Below, piece after piece: positions 61,257-64,000 of a DNA stretch of 64,000 bases (position 1 is the stretch's first letter; each line of letters starts with the position of its first letter). Origin of the DNA: Pacificispira sp040217575 (lineage in GTDB: Bacteria > Pseudomonadota > Alphaproteobacteria > UBA8366 > Aestuariispiraceae); assembly GCA_040217575.1 (NCBI GenBank), contig JAVJPW010000001.1, positions 1 to 64,000 of the forward strand, given 5' to 3'. Under the pieces are notes generated by a model. That model was not told the DNA's origin. It ran no database searches and saw nothing but the letters and a program-made list of their open reading frames with translations. Both the position numbers and the translations under genes were made by a program.

Positions 61257-62705
61257 TTGCTTGATTTCAGACCGATCCTGCTCGTCAACGGTATCCTCCT
61301 GACAACGCTTGCCTGCGCCATGGTGCTGCCCGCGGCGGTTGATCTGGCGGTCGGCAACAAGGACTGGCAGGTTTTCGCATCTTCTGCTGGGCTGACGCTG
61401 TTCGTCGGCTTGATGCTGACGCTCACAAATCGGGCGAAGACGGGCATCATGTCCATCCGTCAGGCATTCGTGATGACGACTATGGCGTGGTGTCTGTTGC
61501 CGTGCTTTGCCGCCCTGCCGCTGGCTTTTGCCGACCTGGACCTGTCTTACACGGATGCGTTCTTTGAAGCCATGAGCGGCATTACGACGACCGGTTCCAC
61601 CGTTATCGTCGGTCTGGACTATGCGCCGCCGGGAATTCTGTTGTGGCGGTCGCTGCTGCAATGGCTTGGCGGGATCGGATTCATCGTGATGGCCGTGTCG
61701 GTTCTGCCCATGCTTCAGGTCGGCGGGATGCAGCTTTTCCGGATGGAATTTGCCGAACGGATGGAGAAGGCCCTGCCGCGCGCGGCCCAAATCGGCGCCT
61801 GGATTTCGATCATCTATCTGATCCTGACGCTTGCCTGTGCGGCCTTGTACTGGTGGTGCGGTATGAGCGGATTCGACGCCATCAACCACTCCATGACGAC
61901 GGTGGCGACCGGCGGGTTTTCCACCTATGATAGTTCGGTCGGGGTGTTCGGCAGCGCCAGCATCGAATGGATTGCGACGCTTTTCATGATCCTCGGGTCG
62001 TTGCCGTTTGTGCTTTATCTTCAGGCGCTTCGTGGGTCGCCGCGGGCATTGATCAGCGACAGCCAGGTGCAATGGTTCTTTGGCTTTCTGATCGCCGCGA
62101 TCGTCATCATGATCGCGTATCTGATGATTGCGAAAAACTGGCCCTGGAGTGACGCGCTCAGGTTCACATCCTTCAACGTGACGTCGATCATGACCGGGAC
62201 CGGATATGCGACCCAGGATTTCGGTGCCTGGGGGGCTTTGGCGCCGCCATTGTTTTTCCTTTTGATGTTCATCGGCGGGTGCGCTGGGTCGACCAGTTGC
62301 GGGATCAAGGTTTTCCGGTTCCAGGTCCTTTATGCCACCGCCAGGGTGCAGTTGCGCCGGCTGTTGCGCCCGCATGGCGTCTTTATCGCCTATTACAACA
62401 GAAAGCCGATCCCGGAATCCGTAGAAGAATCGGTGATGAGCTTCTTCTTCCTGTTCATGATGCTTTTCGCGCTTCTGGCCTGCGGGCTTGGCATGCTGGG
62501 GCTGGATTTCATCACGGCGACCAGCGGTGCGGCGACGGCGATTGCCAATGTCGGCCCGGGCCTTGGTCGGCAAATCGGGCCGGCCGGGAATTTTGCCCTT
62601 CTGCCGGATGCGGCGAAATGGCTCCTGTCGCTTGGCATGCTGCTGGGACGGCTTGAAATTTTCACCGTTCTGGTGTTGCTGGCACCCAGTTTCTGGCGCG
62701 AATGA
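61257..62705 (+). CDS. trkH: Potassium uptake protein TrkH
   Basis: The 482-residue inner-membrane K+ channel subunit has four pore repeats. Filter regions include MSGITTTGSTVIVGLD, HSMTTVATGGFSTYDSS, NVTSIMTGTGYATQDFG and TATSGAATAIANVGPGLG. The TTG start with GGAG upstream gives the usual family length; the longer reading adds 23 poorly typical residues. TrkA, the regulator, is not in the window. Confidence 0.93.
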   Translation: MLDFRPILLVNGILLTTLACAMVLPAAVDLAVGNKDWQVFASSAGLTLFVGLMLTLTNRAKTGIMSIRQAFVMTTMAWCLLPCFAALPLAFADLDLSYTDAFFEAMSGITTTGSTVIVGLDYAPPGILLWRSLLQWLGGIGFIVMAVSVLPMLQVGGMQLFRMEFAERMEKALPRAAQIGAWISIIYLILTLACAALYWWCGMSGFDAINHSMTTVATGGFSTYDSSVGVFGSASIEWIATLFMILGSLPFVLYLQALRGSPRALISDSQVQWFFGFLIAAIVIMIAYLMIAKNWPWSDALRFTSFNVTSIMTGTGYATQDFGAWGALAPPLFFLLMFIGGCAGSTSCGIKVFRFQVLYATARVQLRRLLRPHGVFIAYYNRKPIPESVEESVMSFFFLFMMLFALLACGLGMLGLDFITATSGAATAIANVGPGLGRQIGPAGNFALLPDAAKWLLSLGMLLGRLEIFTVLVLLAPSFWRE

Positions 62706-62727
62706 TCTAACTGGGAAGCAGGTGGGG

Positions 62728-63879
62728 ATGGCTGATACGATAGAAATTCTGGAACGCCTTGTCGGGTTCGACACGACAAGCGCAAAATCCAACATGGCGC
62801 TGATCGACTATGTGCGGGACTATCTGAATGCGCATGGTGTTTCATCGACCCTTGTTCCCAATGAAGACGGCACAAAGGCCAATCTTTGGGCGACCGTGGG
62901 GCCCGACCGGGAAGGCGGGGTCTGTCTTTCCGGTCATACCGACGTGGTCCCGGTGGATGGCCAGCCTTGGGATACCGACCCTTTCACGCTGACGAAAAAG
63001 GGCAGTCGCTATTTCGGGCGCGGCACCTGCGATATGAAAGCCTTTCCGGCAACCGCTCTGGCCCTATTACCGGAAATGGTGGCAAAGCCGCTGGCCCGGC
63101 CGATTCATTTCGCCTTTTCCTATGACGAGGAAGTGGGCTGCCTGGGGGCGCCCAGAATGATCGCCGAAATCGGCAAATCCTTGCCGCGGCCGTCCGTCGT
63201 GATTATCGGGGAACCGACAGACATGAAGGTCGTATCTGCGCACAAGGGCATGTGGCTTTTCCGGACCGTCGTCACCGGGAAGGAGGCGCATTCCAGCCAG
63301 ACGCACCGGGGTGTGTCCGCTGTGATGACCGGGGCCCGCCTGATCGCGAAGCTGGATGAAATGGCAAAGGCACGGGCTGCCGCGGCCGACCCGGACTGCA
63401 AGTTCGTTCCGCCCTATTCGACCATTCATGTCGGCCTGGTGTCCGGCGGAACGGCCGCAAACATCATTTCGCGCCGGTGCGAATTCGTCTGCGATATCAG
63501 AAACCTGCCGGATGACTTCCCCGAGGATATCCAAAAGGAGTTCGAAGATTGGATCGCCGCGGAAATTCTGCCGGAAATGCATACGATCGACCCTACGACG
63601 TCGGTCACCGTGACAACCGAAAACGCGGTCACCGGGCTGCGGGAAGACAGGGAGAGCGAGGCGGAACAACTGGTCCGGCAACTGACGGGGGATAACGATA
63701 CGACCTATGTGCCATATGGGACGGAAGCAGGCCAGTTTCAGGAAGCCGGTATGGCCGCCGTTGTTTGTGGGCCGGGTTCGATTGATCAGGCGCACCAGCC
63801 CAATGAATTCGTCGAGGAATCGCAGGTCGCGGCGTGTGAGACGATGCTGCGCAAGCTGATCGACCGTTGCCGTGCCTGA
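62728..63879 (+). CDS. argE: Acetylornithine deacetylase
   Basis: This 383-residue M20 metallohydrolase removes acetate from N-acetylornithine in arginine synthesis. Metal ligands and catalysts are His70 and Asp72 in SGHTDVVP, Asp102 in GTCDMKAF, Glu134 and Glu135 in YDEEVGC, Glu162 in IGEPTDM, and His356 in DQAHQPNEF. The ATG has GGTGGGG right before it; a longer frame runs inside trkH and is not used. DapE-like relatives are a small alternative. Confidence 0.93.
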   Translation: MADTIEILERLVGFDTTSAKSNMALIDYVRDYLNAHGVSSTLVPNEDGTKANLWATVGPDREGGVCLSGHTDVVPVDGQPWDTDPFTLTKKGSRYFGRGTCDMKAFPATALALLPEMVAKPLARPIHFAFSYDEEVGCLGAPRMIAEIGKSLPRPSVVIIGEPTDMKVVSAHKGMWLFRTVVTGKEAHSSQTHRGVSAVMTGARLIAKLDEMAKARAAAADPDCKFVPPYSTIHVGLVSGGTAANIISRRCEFVCDIRNLPDDFPEDIQKEFEDWIAAEILPEMHTIDPTTSVTVTTENAVTGLREDRESEAEQLVRQLTGDNDTTYVPYGTEAGQFQEAGMAAVVCGPGSIDQAHQPNEFVEESQVAACETMLRKLIDRCRA

Positions 63880-64000
63880 GGACGGGGCACGGAATTTGAC
63901 GCAGGACGGTGCCATTGACCCACGGTTGGTTGCCCATGGTGATGCCTGGGCGAAAAAAGCCGGCTTGCGAGCCGTCTATGGCGACTATTACCGGCGTATG
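63872..64000 (+). CDS. Partial gene, possible SAM-dependent methyltransferase (3' end outside window)
   Basis: A GTG-initiated frame overlaps the argE stop by eight bases and stays open to the window end (43 codons). It reads AWAKKAGLRAVYGDYYRRM at its end, which resembles the N-terminal part of some class I methyltransferases. The call is weak because the SAM-binding motifs would lie beyond the window. The exact start is uncertain; a TTG nearby is also possible. Confidence 0.5.
   Translation, partial: MPEDGARNLTQDGAIDPRLVAHGDAWAKKAGLRAVYGDYYRRM

Noticed and set aside
1..64000. tRNA, rRNA, riboswitch, insertion sequence or phage attachment site
   Set aside because: I looked through the gaps and saw none. 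All gaps are short and no direct-repeat or terminal inverted-repeat pair frames a gene block.

Overview
The window is about 64 kb of GC-rich, densely coded DNA from what looks like an alphaproteobacterium. A MipZ-type division-plane ATPase, the TAXI solute-binding protein, an apt/pyrE/argE/trkH gene style typical of that class and frequent ATGA overlaps all point there. A marine Rhodospirillales-like host is my inference and is not proven by the sequence. I saw no tRNA, rRNA, CRISPR array, insertion sequence or phage gene. The ends cut two genes: a giant adhesin on the left and a probable methyltransferase on the right.

Region by region. (1) 1-19.8 kb: a type I secretion island. It holds the last 5192 residues of a giant Ca-binding RTX adhesin, then its ABC exporter and HlyD-type adaptor. 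The outer-membrane TolC partner is not here. (2) 19.8-26.7 kb: an amidase, apt in the opposite direction, and an MCE lipid-transport operon (STAS-MlaE permease, MlaF ATPase, MlaD, auxiliary lipoprotein) followed by a TAXI binding protein. (3) 26.7-35 kb, mostly minus strand: a secreted cytochrome-P460-like protein with a proline-rich tail, a DUF423 membrane protein, a coiled-coil protein, an Opp-type importer without its ATPases, a DUF4406 protein, pyrE and a TehA/SLAC1-like channel. (4) 35-42 kb: RidA and an MFS exporter on the plus strand, facing a minus-strand operon asnB - glycosyltransferase - SDR - cupin - GFA. (5) 41.7-47 kb: a DUF1111 di-heme protein, an Fe(3+) importer (binding protein and fused permease, no ATPase) and a leucine-type dehydrogenase. 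(6) 47-54.6 kb: a minus-strand run (DsbA-like isomerase, AmpD-like amidase, EamA transporter, TerB-DnaJ protein, DUF3750, lipoprotein) diverging from mipZ - VWA protein - membrane J protein. (7) 54.6-64 kb: a nucleotide-sugar cluster galU - ugd - phosphomannomutase - HAD, a PAS-GGDEF-EAL protein, trkH and argE.

How they work together. The T1SS would export the adhesin to the cell surface. The galU/ugd/pmm cluster and the asnB-glycosyltransferase pair would supply and modify surface polysaccharide. The EAL protein could tune c-di-GMP. Together this suits a surface-attached or biofilm lifestyle, but that link is inference. The strongest candidates for something new are in the adhesin system: unusual modules, a domain nested inside another, higher-order cassette duplication, and an exporter with a 160-residue charged disordered extension. 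Start sites given here were moved from the longest open frame where a ribosome binding site or family length favoured another codon.
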